This document shows positions 25,454 to 34,586 of a stretch of 56,857 bases of DNA, piece by piece. The stretch lies in NCBI RefSeq assembly GCF_001449115.1, contig NZ_LAIJ01000006.1, positions 1 through 56,857 of the forward strand. Direction: 5' to 3'. Source of the stretch: Occallatibacter gabretensis. Lineage in GTDB: Bacteria; Acidobacteriota; Terriglobia; Terriglobales; Acidobacteriaceae. A model generated the notes under the pieces. That model searched no databases. It was given only the letters and a program-made list of their open reading frames with translations, and had not been told where the DNA came from. Positions within the stretch are counted from its first letter, which is position 1. The number at the start of each line of letters is the position of its first letter. A program made the translations under genes and the position numbers.

Positions 25454-27931
25454 CTAGTCGGTGTCGGGGGGGATCTGGTCGAGGAGGCGCTTCCAGGTTT
25501 TCTGGTTGCGGCGGAAGGCTTTCTTCAGGTCGTCGAGGATGCGGTCGAAGTCGGAGTTGGTGCGGAGGTTGTTCCAGGCGGGGTTTTTCTGGAACCACGG
25601 GTAGTTTTCATTGCCGAGATAGATGGCGCGGCGCAGCCAGTGAAGGGCTTCGGTGGAGTCGCCTTCTACTGCGAAGTAGCTGGCGAGGCGATAGGCCATC
25701 TCGCTGTCGGCTTCGGCGGCGGCGAGGGTGTCGTCTTTAAGGAGAGCGGCGGCGTGGGTGCGTTCGCCGGCCATGACGTAACACATGGCGAGCGTGGGCA
25801 CGGCGATGCGGAGAAGGCCGTCATCCCGGACGACGCTTTCGAGGATTTCGATGGCTGAGTCGACGTTGCCGAGGCGCATCTGCTGATAGCCGGCGGAGGT
25901 GCGGAGCAGCGGATGGCGCGGCTCAAGGGCGAGACCCTTTTCGAGCTCGTCGCCGGCCAGCTCAAGCTGGTTCTGATAGTGATAGACGCGGGCGCGATGG
26001 TTATAGAGGATGGCGGCGTTGGCCGGGTTGAGCTTGAGGGCGCGGTTGAACTCGGCGAGGGCTTCGTCATACATGCCGTCGCCGCGCAGGGCGAGGCCCG
26101 CGACCATGTGGACGTTCCAGTCATTGCGTGCGGTGGTGAGCAGGTTGGCGGTTCCGTGGCGGGCGGATTCTTTTTCACCGCGCGAGAGCAGCATGTAGAT
26201 GCGATAGAGATTCGGTTCGACGGCGGAGGGATCGAGGCGGAGCGCTTCATCGAAGGCGCGTCGGGAGTGCATGACGTGAATCTGGCCGCCGAAGCCGTGA
26301 CGAACGTACTGCAGCTCCGCGATGCCGAGACCGCTCCAGCCTTGAGCGAATTCGGGATCGCGAGATGTGACGGAGGTGAAGAGTGCGTGGGCACGATCGA
26401 GATCGGCGCGCGCGCCGGTACGCACCATGAAGGAGCTTAGCACGGCGCGGGCTTGCAGGTACTCTTCACTGACCGCACCGGGTAGCGAGGCTTCACTGGA
26501 TGCGAGAGCGGGAGCGGATTCCATATCGGCGGAGCCGACGCCATGCAGCGAGGCGAAGACTTCATTGGAGATTTCGGTCTGCACGGCAATGAGATCGAGA
26601 GAGGCGACGCGAATGGCTCCGCCGGAGCGCACAGATTGCGAGGCGATATCGAGGAGCTGCCAGTTGAGATCGAAACCGTGCTCGGGGCCCTGCTCAGAGC
26701 GGAGGAAGCTGCCGGCGAGGACGAAGGAGACGAGCAGGCGCTGGCCTACTTGAAGTGGGTCCATCTGGGAGATGGGCAGCGTCATGAGCGTGCTGGAGGG
26801 ACGCACGATGAGAGCCGGAATGCGCGCGAGACGGGCTGCGATGGCGTCCGCAAGGGCATAGCCGTAGAGCGGAGCGACCTCTGTGGCGCCGAGATTGGTG
26901 AACGGCAGAACGACGAGAGAGTTTTGCTGCGGGCCGTCGTTTGAGGACTCGCGGAAACGCTCGGCGAGCATGGAGAGGAAGCCGGTGGCGCGCTTTTCTG
27001 CTTCAATGCCGGTGGTGGGGAGATTGGCTGCGGCTTCTCCGGGGATGCTGCCGGTTTCAATCTGCGCGGCCTTCATGATGGTCTTGAGGGCTTCACGGAC
27101 CTCCGCGGCGGAGGCGTAGCGCGAGGCGGGATTCTTCTCAAGGCAGCAGGTGATGACGGACTTGAGCTCAGGCAAGATGCCGGGGGCGATTTCGCTGAGG
27201 TCCGGCGGATTGGAGAATTGAATGGCGCGGATGGCGTGGAAGTCTTCGGCGTCTGGACGCGAAAAGGGATGGCGGCCTGAGGCTAGCTCATAGAGGATGA
27301 CGCCGAGGGCCCATACATCGGACTGCACGCTGGACTGGCCGGTGACGAACTGCTCCGGGGCCATGTAACGGATGGTGCCGCCGCGCGCGGTGTAGGTGGC
27401 GGCGAGCGATGCATCCCTGGCGAGGGCGGGTTTGCCGGGGTCGAATGCGGTGTCTTCCGGGCGCAGGCGGCGGGCGAGGCCGAAGTCGAGGATTTTGGCG
27501 AGGCCGCCGTCGGTGAGCATGACGTTCTGCGGCTTGAGATCGCGATGGAAGATGCCAATGGAGTGCGCGGCCTGGAGGCCGTCTGCGACCTGGATGCCGA
27601 CGGAGAGGATGAGCTGGAGGCTGGCGGGGCCGCGGGCGATGAGGTGATCGAGCGACTGGCCGGGCACGTACTGCATGACGATGTAGGCTTCATCGCCGCT
27701 TTCGCCGACTTCATAGATGGCGCAGACATTGGGATGTTCGATGGCGGAGGCCATGCGGGCTTCGCGGAGGACGGTGCTGCGCATCTGCTCGGCGGTGAGC
27801 AGGCCGGTGCGGAGAATTTTGAGGACGACGGGGCGCTGCAGTAACGAGTCGTTGGCCAGATAGACGACGCCACTGCCGCCTGCGCCGAGGCGACGGACGA
27901 TCTCGTACTGTTCTATGGTCCGTTTCTTCAT
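25454..27931 (-). CDS. Serine/threonine protein kinase with TPR region
   Basis: Eukaryote-like (PknB-type) kinase of 825 residues from the ATG at 27931. Kinase domain (about 9-280): glycine loop LGAGGSGVVYLA, Lys38 in VVLKIL, catalytic HRDLKPQN (129-136), DFG (149-151) and the GTIRYMAPEQF activation segment. No membrane segment is obvious. Next comes a TolB/adenylate-cyclase-associated-like region (about 345-470, SLVVLPFTNLG and YALADAIAARLARIP), then TPR repeats (about 510-800). All catalytic residues are present, so it should be active. Such kinases are plentiful in Acidobacteriota; targets are unknown. The frame opens at 27985, but no ribosome binding site supports that start. Confidence 0.92.
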   Translation of the reverse strand: MKKRTIEQYEIVRRLGAGGSGVVYLANDSLLQRPVVLKILRTGLLTAEQMRSTVLREARMASAIEHPNVCAIYEVGESGDEAYIVMQYVPGQSLDHLIARGPASLQLILSVGIQVADGLQAAHSIGIFHRDLKPQNVMLTDGGLAKILDFGLARRLRPEDTAFDPGKPALARDASLAATYTARGGTIRYMAPEQFVTGQSSVQSDVWALGVILYELASGRHPFSRPDAEDFHAIRAIQFSNPPDLSEIAPGILPELKSVITCCLEKNPASRYASAAEVREALKTIMKAAQIETGSIPGEAAANLPTTGIEAEKRATGFLSMLAERFRESSNDGPQQNSLVVLPFTNLGATEVAPLYGYALADAIAARLARIPALIVRPSSTLMTLPISQMDPLQVGQRLLVSFVLAGSFLRSEQGPEHGFDLNWQLLDIASQSVRSGGAIRVASLDLIAVQTEISNEVFASLHGVGSADMESAPALASSEASLPGAVSEEYLQARAVLSSFMVRTGARADLDRAHALFTSVTSRDPEFAQGWSGLGIAELQYVRHGFGGQIHVMHSRRAFDEALRLDPSAVEPNLYRIYMLLSRGEKESARHGTANLLTTARNDWNVHMVAGLALRGDGMYDEALAEFNRALKLNPANAAILYNHRARVYHYQNQLELAGDELEKGLALEPRHPLLRTSAGYQQMRLGNVDSAIEILESVVRDDGLLRIAVPTLAMCYVMAGERTHAAALLKDDTLAAAEADSEMAYRLASYFAVEGDSTEALHWLRRAIYLGNENYPWFQKNPAWNNLRTNSDFDRILDDLKKAFRRNQKTWKRLLDQIPPDTD

Positions 27932-28048
27932 GGTGTCCGTTTTTTCCTTGTGGGCCTGCTTCAAGTGTAAGGTCTGCAATCGCATGGATGCGGTGGTGAC
28001 GCAGAGTGCGGGATGCGCGGTGGAAATCTGGTAACGTGAAAACTGAAA

Positions 28049-29440
28049 ATGATAGCTGTTTCAAATTGGGCAAATGATTTGCGCTGTTTTTGGCGAATGA
28101 CGTTGAGTGCTACTGGGCTTGCGATTGCGGTTTGCTTGCAGGCGCAGCAGACGGTGCCTGTTCCGCAGACAGATCCGAATGCGCTGCCCGGGCAGGGTGC
28201 GCAGGTGCATACGGGGCATGCTAGTGGCATCGATGTGAGTACGCGGATGCGGAGTTTGCTGGCGGATCATGAGTATTTCAAGATTGCAGACGAGCTGGAT
28301 CAACTTCCGCCGGAGCAGGCACGGCTTTACCGCGGGATACTGGCCAATCGCGACAACGATCCGAAGACGTCGATTGAGTTGCTGGAGCCGCTGATCGAGA
28401 AGGTTTCTGCGAGTGGCGATAGAGAGCAGGAAAAGCTGCTGCGCAAGACGCTGGCTGAGGATTATGCGCGTGAGGGCGATCTGCTGAAGGCGGCGAAGGC
28501 GTATGAGGTTTTCAGTGGTCGGTTCTGGGGCAAGCTGACGGAGTCTGAACAGGATGAGATGGAGCTGCCGCTGAGGCTGCTGCCGCTGGCGGTTGACAAT
28601 CCCGTGATGACTGTGGAGCCTTGCGAGCCGTTCTCGATGCAGGTGAGCAAGAATGCGCTGGGGCTGACGGACGTGCCGGTATTTGTGGACGCGCATCCGC
28701 ACCGGTGGATGCTGGACCCGACAGCGCCGTTCAATCTGATTTCGCGCTCGGTGGCGCGCGAGGTGGGGCTGAAGATCAGCGACGCGAGTGCGACGGTTCA
28801 TACGCTGACGGGGAAACCGATGACGGTTCATGCGACGCTGATTCCGCGGATCACGATTGGCGGCAGGCTGACGCTGAGGAATCTGACGGCTTTTGTCTTT
28901 GAGGACAAGGACTACTTTGATGCGCAGGGCGTGCTGGGCTTTCCTGCGGTTTCGGCGCTGGGGAGTTTGACGATTACGGGTAACGCGACCATTGAAGTGC
29001 ATCCGGGGAAGGACCTTGATGCTGAGGCTAAGAATGCGGGTGGGGCGCGATTCTTTCTGGATGGCGACCGGGTGATTGTGGCGGTGGGACCAACGGGCGG
29101 AGAGCGTATGTTTGCCGTGGATGCGGGCGGACAGCAGAGCTATCTGACTTCGCGGTATTACAGCGAACACGCGAAGAGCTTTGGCGGCAAACCGGAGCTG
29201 TTTACGGTGCCGGGGGCTGAGAAGCTGCCTCCGCAGCCGGCGTATACGGCGGAGACGCTTCCGCTGGCCGTGGGCGGAACGCGGGTGGATGCGCATTTTC
29301 TGCAGGTGCTCACCGTGCCGCTGGGGCAGTCGGCGATTGACGATGTGTATGGCGTGCTGGGTGTGGACTGGCTGGACCAGCTTGGGAGCTATACCTTCGA
29401 TTACCGGACGATGCGGTTTCGGGTGAAAAACAGGGAGTAA
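28049..29440 (+). CDS. Secreted retropepsin-like (clan AA) protein, catalytic motif lost
   Basis: 463 residues with a signal-peptide-like segment (about 17-33, VCLQAQQ), a helical repeat region (about 60-180, possibly TPR-like), then two aspartic-protease-like halves. The first half would carry the DTG triad at 223-225, but reads LDPTAPFNLIS (Asp-Pro-Thr); the second reads VDAGGQQSYLTS (Asp358-Ala-Gly). The ILG-type strand GVLGFPAVSALG and GVLGVDWLDQLG are each present, supporting a duplicated retropepsin fold. With altered triads, proteolysis is doubtful. Compare 41038-42258, where both motifs are intact. The start could also be the ATG at 28097. Confidence 0.7.
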   Translation: MIAVSNWANDLRCFWRMTLSATGLAIAVCLQAQQTVPVPQTDPNALPGQGAQVHTGHASGIDVSTRMRSLLADHEYFKIADELDQLPPEQARLYRGILANRDNDPKTSIELLEPLIEKVSASGDREQEKLLRKTLAEDYAREGDLLKAAKAYEVFSGRFWGKLTESEQDEMELPLRLLPLAVDNPVMTVEPCEPFSMQVSKNALGLTDVPVFVDAHPHRWMLDPTAPFNLISRSVAREVGLKISDASATVHTLTGKPMTVHATLIPRITIGGRLTLRNLTAFVFEDKDYFDAQGVLGFPAVSALGSLTITGNATIEVHPGKDLDAEAKNAGGARFFLDGDRVIVAVGPTGGERMFAVDAGGQQSYLTSRYYSEHAKSFGGKPELFTVPGAEKLPPQPAYTAETLPLAVGGTRVDAHFLQVLTVPLGQSAIDDVYGVLGVDWLDQLGSYTFDYRTMRFRVKNRE

Positions 29441-29570
29441 GGATGAATGACGAAGGACGGGGGACGAAAACATCCTCTTCCCAGTTCCTGCTCCCTGCTT
29501 TATCCCCTTCCCTTTTGTCTTTCGTTTGCGCTATAGTCGCTGACCATCGAAGTACAGATGGGAGAAAGCG

Positions 29571-30023
29571 ATGAAGATACACGATACGATTGCGCAGGTT
29601 TTGAAGAATAAGAACATAGATACAGTCCTTTCGATTGGGCCGGATGACACGGTCTACGATGCGCTGAAGCTGATGGCTGAGCACGATGTGGGAGCGCTGC
29701 TGGTGCTGTCCGATGGCGAGCTTTCCGGCATTCTTTCCGAGCGGGATTATGCGCGCAAGGGCGTGCTGCTGGGGCATCCTTCGCGGGAGACACGGGTGAG
29801 CCAGATGATGTCCAGCCCGGTGATGTTTGTAAGTCCGGAGCACACGGTGGATGAGTGCCTGGAGATGATGACGCGGCACCGGTTCCGGCATTTGCCGGTG
29901 GTGGGCCGTGGCGGTGTCATGGGCGTGGTGTCGATTGGCGACCTGGTGAAATGGGTGATCTCGCAGCAGGACCGCGCTATTCAGGAGCTGGAAGGCTATG
30001 TGACGGGCGGGTATCCGGCGTGA
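29571..30023 (+). CDS. CBS-domain pair protein
   Basis: 150-residue protein made of two CBS domains (about 8-65 and 72-130) that together form a Bateman module binding adenine nucleotides. Visible family features: VYDALKLMAEHDVGALLVLSDG, GILSERDYARKG and HRFRHLPVVGRGGVMGVVSIGDLVK. A ribosome binding site (GGGAGAAAGCG) precedes the ATG. No fused effector domain, so it likely regulates a partner protein or senses energy state; the partner is unknown. Confidence 0.92.
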   Translation: MKIHDTIAQVLKNKNIDTVLSIGPDDTVYDALKLMAEHDVGALLVLSDGELSGILSERDYARKGVLLGHPSRETRVSQMMSSPVMFVSPEHTVDECLEMMTRHRFRHLPVVGRGGVMGVVSIGDLVKWVISQQDRAIQELEGYVTGGYPA

Positions 30024-30087
30024 AATGCAGGGAATAGGGATTAGGGATTAGGGACAAGGGTTATAGATAAAAGACAAAGGCTGTAAA

Positions 30088-30140
30088 TATCCCACCCTAG
30101 CGGCAAGAACAAAGACGCCGCGAGAGTGGGGCACCCAGTT
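30088..30140. repeat. Palindromic intergenic repeat, family 2, copy b
   Basis: TATCCCACC and GGGGCACCCA flank the stem GCGGC, AAGAACAAAGAC loop, GCCGC. Flanks match the copy at 25371-25425. Just before it is a short tandem GGGATTA run (30038-30052). Confidence 0.6.
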
Positions 30141-30145
30141 TCTGC

Positions 30146-31186
30146 TTACTTTTTTAGAAGATTCAGTTCGATCAGGCTCAAGGCTGTTGTGACTACTGCT
30201 TCTTCGCGGGAGCGGGGTTTCCAACCGAGCATTCCCTGCGCCTTGGCGCTGGTGGCGTTCTTGTGCTTGCCGAGCTCGGGCAGGACGCCTTTGACGCGGG
30301 GATCCATAAGGGATGAGACGCGCAGGAGCCAATCAGGAAGCTGCATGGTGGGCACCTTTGCTGCGCGCTCGCCGAGGCCCTGCTTGAGCATGAGCGCGAT
30401 CTGCTGCATGGAGGCAAAGTTGCCGGAGACAGCGAGGAAGCGCTGGCCCGCTGCTGCCGGGTGAGTCATGGCGCGGAGATGCATGTCGGCTACGTCACGG
30501 ACATCGACGACGCCGAAGTGAATGCGCGGCAGGCCGGGAAGTGCGCGCTCCATGAGCATCTTGACGATGAGGATGGAGGTTGAATAATCCGGCCCTAGGG
30601 CGGGACCGAAGACGCCTACGGGGTTGACTACGGCGAGCTCGAGACCATTTCCTTCTTTGGCGATGAAGTCCCAGGCGGCGCGTTCGGCGAGGGTCTTCGA
30701 TTTCGGATATGCCTGGATGCCGGGGCCGTTGGGGTCTGACCAGTCTTCCTCCGTGTAGGTTGCCTTGGCCTCGGTGTGGCCGTAGCCAATGGCGGCGAAG
30801 GACGAGGTGAGGACGACGCGTTTCACTCCTGCGTTGCGGGCGGCGCGGAGGACGCGGACTGCGCCTTCACGCGCGGGCTTGATGAGCTCGTTTTCGTCCG
30901 TGGGCACGGTGGATGGGAAGGGCGAGGCGATGTGGTGGACGAACTCGCAGCCGGCTACGGCTTCCGGCCAGCCGATGTCGTCGAGCAGATCGGCGGCGGC
31001 GAACGTGAGGCGCTTGCTGTCGGCTACATTGACGTCGAGGCCGCCCTGCTTGAGCATGGCGCGGACGTCCGGCTCGCGCTTGAGGTTGCGGACTGTGGTG
31101 CGGACCTCGTGGCCAGCTTCAAGAAGCTGGAGGATGGTGTGGGCCGCGATGAAGCCGGAGCCGCCGGTGACGAGAACTTTGCTCAT
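30146..31186 (-). CDS. NAD(P)-dependent epimerase/reductase (extended SDR, dihydroflavonol-4-reductase-like)
   Basis: 346-residue extended short-chain dehydrogenase. N-terminal Rossmann motif VTGGSGFIAAHTILQLLEAGH (residues about 6-26), then catalytic Ser in VLTSSFAAIGYG and the Tyr-x3-Lys pair in AYPKSKTLAE. The arrangement resembles dihydroflavonol reductase and aldehyde reductase members. The substrate cannot be told. No ribosome binding site is seen in front of the ATG at 31186, so translation may start without one. Neighbours are a CBS protein (convergent) and a small membrane protein. Confidence 0.88.
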   Translation of the reverse strand: MSKVLVTGGSGFIAAHTILQLLEAGHEVRTTVRNLKREPDVRAMLKQGGLDVNVADSKRLTFAAADLLDDIGWPEAVAGCEFVHHIASPFPSTVPTDENELIKPAREGAVRVLRAARNAGVKRVVLTSSFAAIGYGHTEAKATYTEEDWSDPNGPGIQAYPKSKTLAERAAWDFIAKEGNGLELAVVNPVGVFGPALGPDYSTSILIVKMLMERALPGLPRIHFGVVDVRDVADMHLRAMTHPAAAGQRFLAVSGNFASMQQIALMLKQGLGERAAKVPTMQLPDWLLRVSSLMDPRVKGVLPELGKHKNATSAKAQGMLGWKPRSREEAVVTTALSLIELNLLKK

Positions 31187-31294
31187 GGTGGGTTTTGGAT
31201 GAGGGAGAAGCGATGGACGACGCGCAAAAGTTGCGCCGGGGAAATGACGGCGGTGGAAATGGTAGTGACGTAAGTGATGGAAATGAGCGGAGGC

Positions 31295-31326
31295 AGCAAG
31301 TTAGCGCTACGCGTAGCAAGTTAGCG
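31295..31326. repeat. Short direct repeat around a 12-bp palindrome
   Basis: AGCAAGTTAGCG occurs at 31295-31306 and 31315-31326; between them GCTACGCGTAGC is a perfect palindrome. It lies in the 219-bp gap between the SDR start and the small membrane gene. The gap also holds CAGGTCCTTCACTCTG and TTCAGGATGAC further on, which look like another dispersed repeat, seen only once here. Confidence 0.5.
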
Positions 31327-31405
31327 GAAAAACAAAAGCAGGTCCTTCACTCTGTCTGAAAAACGACTACGTTCAGGATGACGGTCGTTGGGGGGAGACC
31401 GAGCT

Positions 31406-31660
31406 TCAGTGGTTGCGCCGGGGATTAGAGTCCAAAGATGTTGGTGGGAGCTTTTGGAGCTGCTTGCTGGTGCGGCGGCCCATGTGGAACATGATCTGGC
31501 CGAAGATGAGCAGGACGATTCCCCACCAGAGGTTGACGTTGATGCCCAGGCTTTTTTCGTAGAGTGCGGGCGTGGAGCGGGTGGCCAGGCCGAAGGCGGC
31601 GAGGATGATGCCGACGAAAGAGAACATGAGGCCCATGGGGATGCGGAGGTCGAGATTCAT
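31406..31660 (-). CDS. Small two-span membrane protein next to the SSS transporter
   Basis: 84 residues with two hydrophobic segments (about 9-28 and 44-60) and a basic cytoplasmic tail (RRTSKQLQK). GAGG lies 6 nt before the ATG. It starts 48 bp after the end of the SGLT-type symporter on the same strand, so the two are probably cotranscribed. I do not recognise a characterised family; an accessory role for the transporter is inference. Confidence 0.75.
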   Translation of the reverse strand: MNLDLRIPMGLMFSFVGIILAAFGLATRSTPALYEKSLGINVNLWWGIVLLIFGQIMFHMGRRTSKQLQKLPPTSLDSNPRRNH

Positions 31661-31708
31661 AGTTACCTCAGAGATCAGTGGTCAGAGATTAGAGATCAGA
31701 AAAAAGTC

Positions 31709-33532
31709 TCAGGCGAAGAAGATGCTTAAAGCTACGAAGACTACGAGAATGGCTACGGCCAGGGCTTCGGGGCGCTTCCACCAGGTTAGATGGCCGGTTT
31801 CGGGTTTGGGGGTTAGGGAGTGGACGAGGCCTACGAGTTCTGAGTCTGGTTTGGGTTTGGTGATGAGGCTGACGATGACTGTGACGATGAAGTTGGCGGA
31901 GAAGGCGAAGATAGCTCCCCAGAAGTTTTGCGCCATGTCACTGGGGTAGTGATGGACAACCGTAAGCCAGCCGCCGTGGATGCCGGGAGTGGCCTCAATG
32001 GGTAGCGTTAGGCCGTGGTGGAGCATGGCTGCGCTGGTGCCGGCGATGAGGCCGGCGAAGGCTCCGTGGCCGGTGGTGCGCTTCCAGAACATTCCGAGGA
32101 GGAAGGTGGCGAAGAGCGGGGCGTTGACGAAGCTGAAGACGAGCTGCAGCGTGTCCATGATGTTGTTGAAGGCGATGGCGGCGTAGGCGGTTCCGATGGA
32201 GAGCAGGATGCCGACGACGGTGGCCCAACGGCCGATGACGAGGTAGTGATGATCCGAGGCGCGCTTGTTGAGGTAGGACTGGTAGATGTCGTAGGTGAAG
32301 ACGGTGTTGAAGGCGGTGACGTTGCCGGCCATGCCGGACATGAAGCTGGCCAGAAGCGCGGTGAGGCCGAGGCCGAGCAGGCCGGTGGGGAAATAGTGCA
32401 GGAGCATGTTGGGCGTGGCCATGTCGTAATCGAGGAGCGGCTGGCCTGAGGCGGTGAGCATAGGCTTGCCGGTGACGGGATTCATTTTAGCGGGGACGAT
32501 TCCCTTCCCCTGCTCGATCTGCTGCGGGACGACCTGGATGTTGTGGATGATGGCTCCGTCAGCACCGTGGATGACGGTCTCCGTGGTGTGCGGGGTGGGC
32601 AGCGCGATGGCGATGAGGCCGGGGATAATCACCAAAAATGGGAAGAACATTTTGGGGATGGCTGCGATGAGTGGGACGCGGCGGGCGGAATCCATGTCTG
32701 GCGTGGCCATGGCGCGCTGGATGACGAGGAAGTCAGTACACCAGTAGCCCGCGCCGAGGACGAAGCCGAGGCCCACGCCCATGCCGATGGCGTCGACGCC
32801 CATGGGATTGGTGGAGGCGTGGCCGAGGCCGTGCCAGGCGTGCATGTAGGCGTCAGGCAGGCTGGCTTTGAGGCCCTGCCAGCCGCCGATGTTTTTGAGT
32901 CCGAGGAAGACGAGCGGGAAGAAACCGGCGACGATGATGGCGAATTGCAAGACTTCGTTGTAGATGGCGCTGGTGAGGCCGCCGAGGAAGATATAGACGA
33001 GAACGATGATGGCTGAGAGGACGATGGAGAAGGTGAAGATGCCTGACTGCGGCCAGTTGAGGGAGCGGAACATGCTGTCAAAGACGTGCAGCAACTGGAT
33101 GAGCCGGGCCATGGCGTACATGGAGATTCCGGAGGAGAAGACCGTCATGACGGCGAAGGTGCAGGCGTTGAAGGCGCGGGTCTTTTCGTCGAATCTCAGG
33201 CGGAGAAATTCGGGGACTGAGCGGGCTTTGGAGCCATAGTAAAACGGCATCATGAAGATGCCGACGAAGATCATGGCGGGGATGGCGCCGATGCCGTAGA
33301 AGTGCGCGGTTTCAAGGCCATACTTGGCTCCGGAGGCTCCCATGCCGAGGACTTCCTGCGCGCCGAGGTTGGCGGAGATGAAGGCGAGGCCGCAGATCCA
33401 TGCGGGCAGGGCGCGGCCTGCCTGGAAGAAATCCTTGCTGGTCTTCATGTATCGCTTGAGGGCAAAACCAATGCCTATCACGAAGGCGAAGTACAACAGC
33501 ATGATGAGCCAGTCGACTGATTTGAGTTCCAA
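31709..33532 (-). CDS. Sodium:solute symporter, SGLT-like (SSS family)
   Basis: Sodium-coupled uptake carrier with about fourteen membrane segments; 607 residues. Family sequence: AGRALPAWICGLAFISANLG, GASGAKYGLETAHFYG near the N-terminus, ARLIQLLHVF, and the SSS signature region LGLTALLASFMSGMAGNVTAFNTVF. Its similarity to vSGLT-type sugar carriers suggests a sugar or related solute, which is inference. The start is TTG at 33532 with AAAGGAG 9 nt upstream. Followed by the small two-span protein. The gap upstream holds a family 1 repeat. Confidence 0.92.
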   Translation of the reverse strand: MELKSVDWLIMLLYFAFVIGIGFALKRYMKTSKDFFQAGRALPAWICGLAFISANLGAQEVLGMGASGAKYGLETAHFYGIGAIPAMIFVGIFMMPFYYGSKARSVPEFLRLRFDEKTRAFNACTFAVMTVFSSGISMYAMARLIQLLHVFDSMFRSLNWPQSGIFTFSIVLSAIIVLVYIFLGGLTSAIYNEVLQFAIIVAGFFPLVFLGLKNIGGWQGLKASLPDAYMHAWHGLGHASTNPMGVDAIGMGVGLGFVLGAGYWCTDFLVIQRAMATPDMDSARRVPLIAAIPKMFFPFLVIIPGLIAIALPTPHTTETVIHGADGAIIHNIQVVPQQIEQGKGIVPAKMNPVTGKPMLTASGQPLLDYDMATPNMLLHYFPTGLLGLGLTALLASFMSGMAGNVTAFNTVFTYDIYQSYLNKRASDHHYLVIGRWATVVGILLSIGTAYAAIAFNNIMDTLQLVFSFVNAPLFATFLLGMFWKRTTGHGAFAGLIAGTSAAMLHHGLTLPIEATPGIHGGWLTVVHHYPSDMAQNFWGAIFAFSANFIVTVIVSLITKPKPDSELVGLVHSLTPKPETGHLTWWKRPEALAVAILVVFVALSIFFA

Positions 33533-33569
33533 GTGCGGTTGCTCCTTTGGTGCGGCGGCTTAAAAACCT

Positions 33570-33637
33570 CAGGGGCTAGAGCCCGGATGTCTTTATGCCA
33601 TCTTTCGGCACGGCTGAAGCCGTGCCCTGTTACGAAA
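33570..33637. repeat. Palindromic intergenic repeat, family 1, copy d
   Basis: AGGGGCTAGAGCCCGG followed by GGCACGGCTGAAGCCGTGCC (33607-33626) and CTGTTACGAA. Nearly identical to copy c at 25285-25350. It lies between the divergent symporter and the unknown membrane protein gene. Confidence 0.85.
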
Positions 33638-33728
33638 CCACATCGAAATAAAGCGCGACGCGGCGGGAATTTCTGACCTGTATCGGAGATTACTGTACGC
33701 AGGGCGGGGTGGGGCGGGCAAGGGGAAA

Positions 33729-34568
33729 ATGCAAACGTTTACAAAAATGGATGCGTCGATTTCTGATCGTCGATCATATATCTCTGTTGCAGCGATGCGG
33801 CTTTTTTTCTATTCTGCACGCATGCGCCACAAGGTACGTTGGATAGTTGGAACTTTCGCAGCTATTCTCATAATTCTTACAGTTGTTCCACTCTTCAGCA
33901 TCCTTGTGACTAGCTGGTATAGCCGCTGGGAAGCTTCCCGGCTTCTGACTTCCGCGAGATTTCTTCGCCCCGGCGCAACAGAAGCTGAGACCCGTAAGGC
34001 CTTGTCTCAGTTTGACAGGTATCTTTCCCATGGGCAGCAGTGGATGTCAGGCCATACGCGTATTATGCGGGATAGCTATGAGATTTCCAGCTATCCACAT
34101 TGGACGGGCTGGGCTGCGTCCCATCTTCCTTTCTGGGTAAACGAACACATTTGGTTTCTTCCGTACACAAATTTTTCTGTATCTCCTCGATTTGAGAATA
34201 GTGAACTTGTTCTGCTTGAGTTTCGTGAGTGGCAAGACCACAAGGGGGATCCTCACCCTTACGCTGCGATTGTGAGGGTGTTTTCCACGAATACGGAGAA
34301 AGGCGCACCAGAACTGCCTGACGACTTCACGGGCTTCCATGTCTCTCCCTACGAAGAAGCCATGATTGATGCGAACGGAAAGCAGATTGGCTCATCCTGG
34401 ATCAGCCGTACGTATGTGACTCTTGACGAGCGGGCGTCGCCTGCACAATTTGCGGAATCATTCAACTTTCGCCTGGACTGCTTCACCTCTTTGCGCGGGT
34501 GCCATGACGCGAAGAAGATCCTTGAAATCAGCGAACAGAACAGCGAGACACGATTCCCACGAGAGTAG
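33729..34568 (+). CDS. Membrane-anchored protein of unknown function
   Basis: 279 residues that I cannot assign. A single membrane segment (about 38-62) follows a basic, Ser/Arg-rich N-terminus; the rest is a soluble domain on the far side with several Trp/Tyr residues (HWTGWAASHLPFWVNEHIWF). The base composition is visibly lower in G+C than that of its neighbours, with codons such as TCT, TTT and AAA common, which suggests recent acquisition. The start is uncertain: 33729 has AGGGG close upstream, and ATGs at 33795 and 33822 are possible. 18 bp before mtnA, same strand. Confidence 0.65.
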   Translation: MQTFTKMDASISDRRSYISVAAMRLFFYSARMRHKVRWIVGTFAAILIILTVVPLFSILVTSWYSRWEASRLLTSARFLRPGATEAETRKALSQFDRYLSHGQQWMSGHTRIMRDSYEISSYPHWTGWAASHLPFWVNEHIWFLPYTNFSVSPRFENSELVLLEFREWQDHKGDPHPYAAIVRVFSTNTEKGAPELPDDFTGFHVSPYEEAMIDANGKQIGSSWISRTYVTLDERASPAQFAESFNFRLDCFTSLRGCHDAKKILEISEQNSETRFPRE

Positions 34569-34586
34569 CGGGTAAACTAGAAGGGT

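Noticed and set aside
24164..25858. 564-codon plus-strand frame opposite the GH3/PA14 gene
   Set aside because: Gly/Val/Ala-rich shadow of the minus-strand gene; no ribosome binding site or domain.
28061..29473. 470-codon minus-strand frame opposite the retropepsin-like gene
   Set aside because: Arg/Gln-rich composition without motif; the plus-strand frame has a signal peptide and duplicated fold.
30038..30052. Telomere-like GGGATTA tandem run
   Set aside because: Only about two full units, in the middle of a bacterial intergenic region; probably chance or a decayed repeat.
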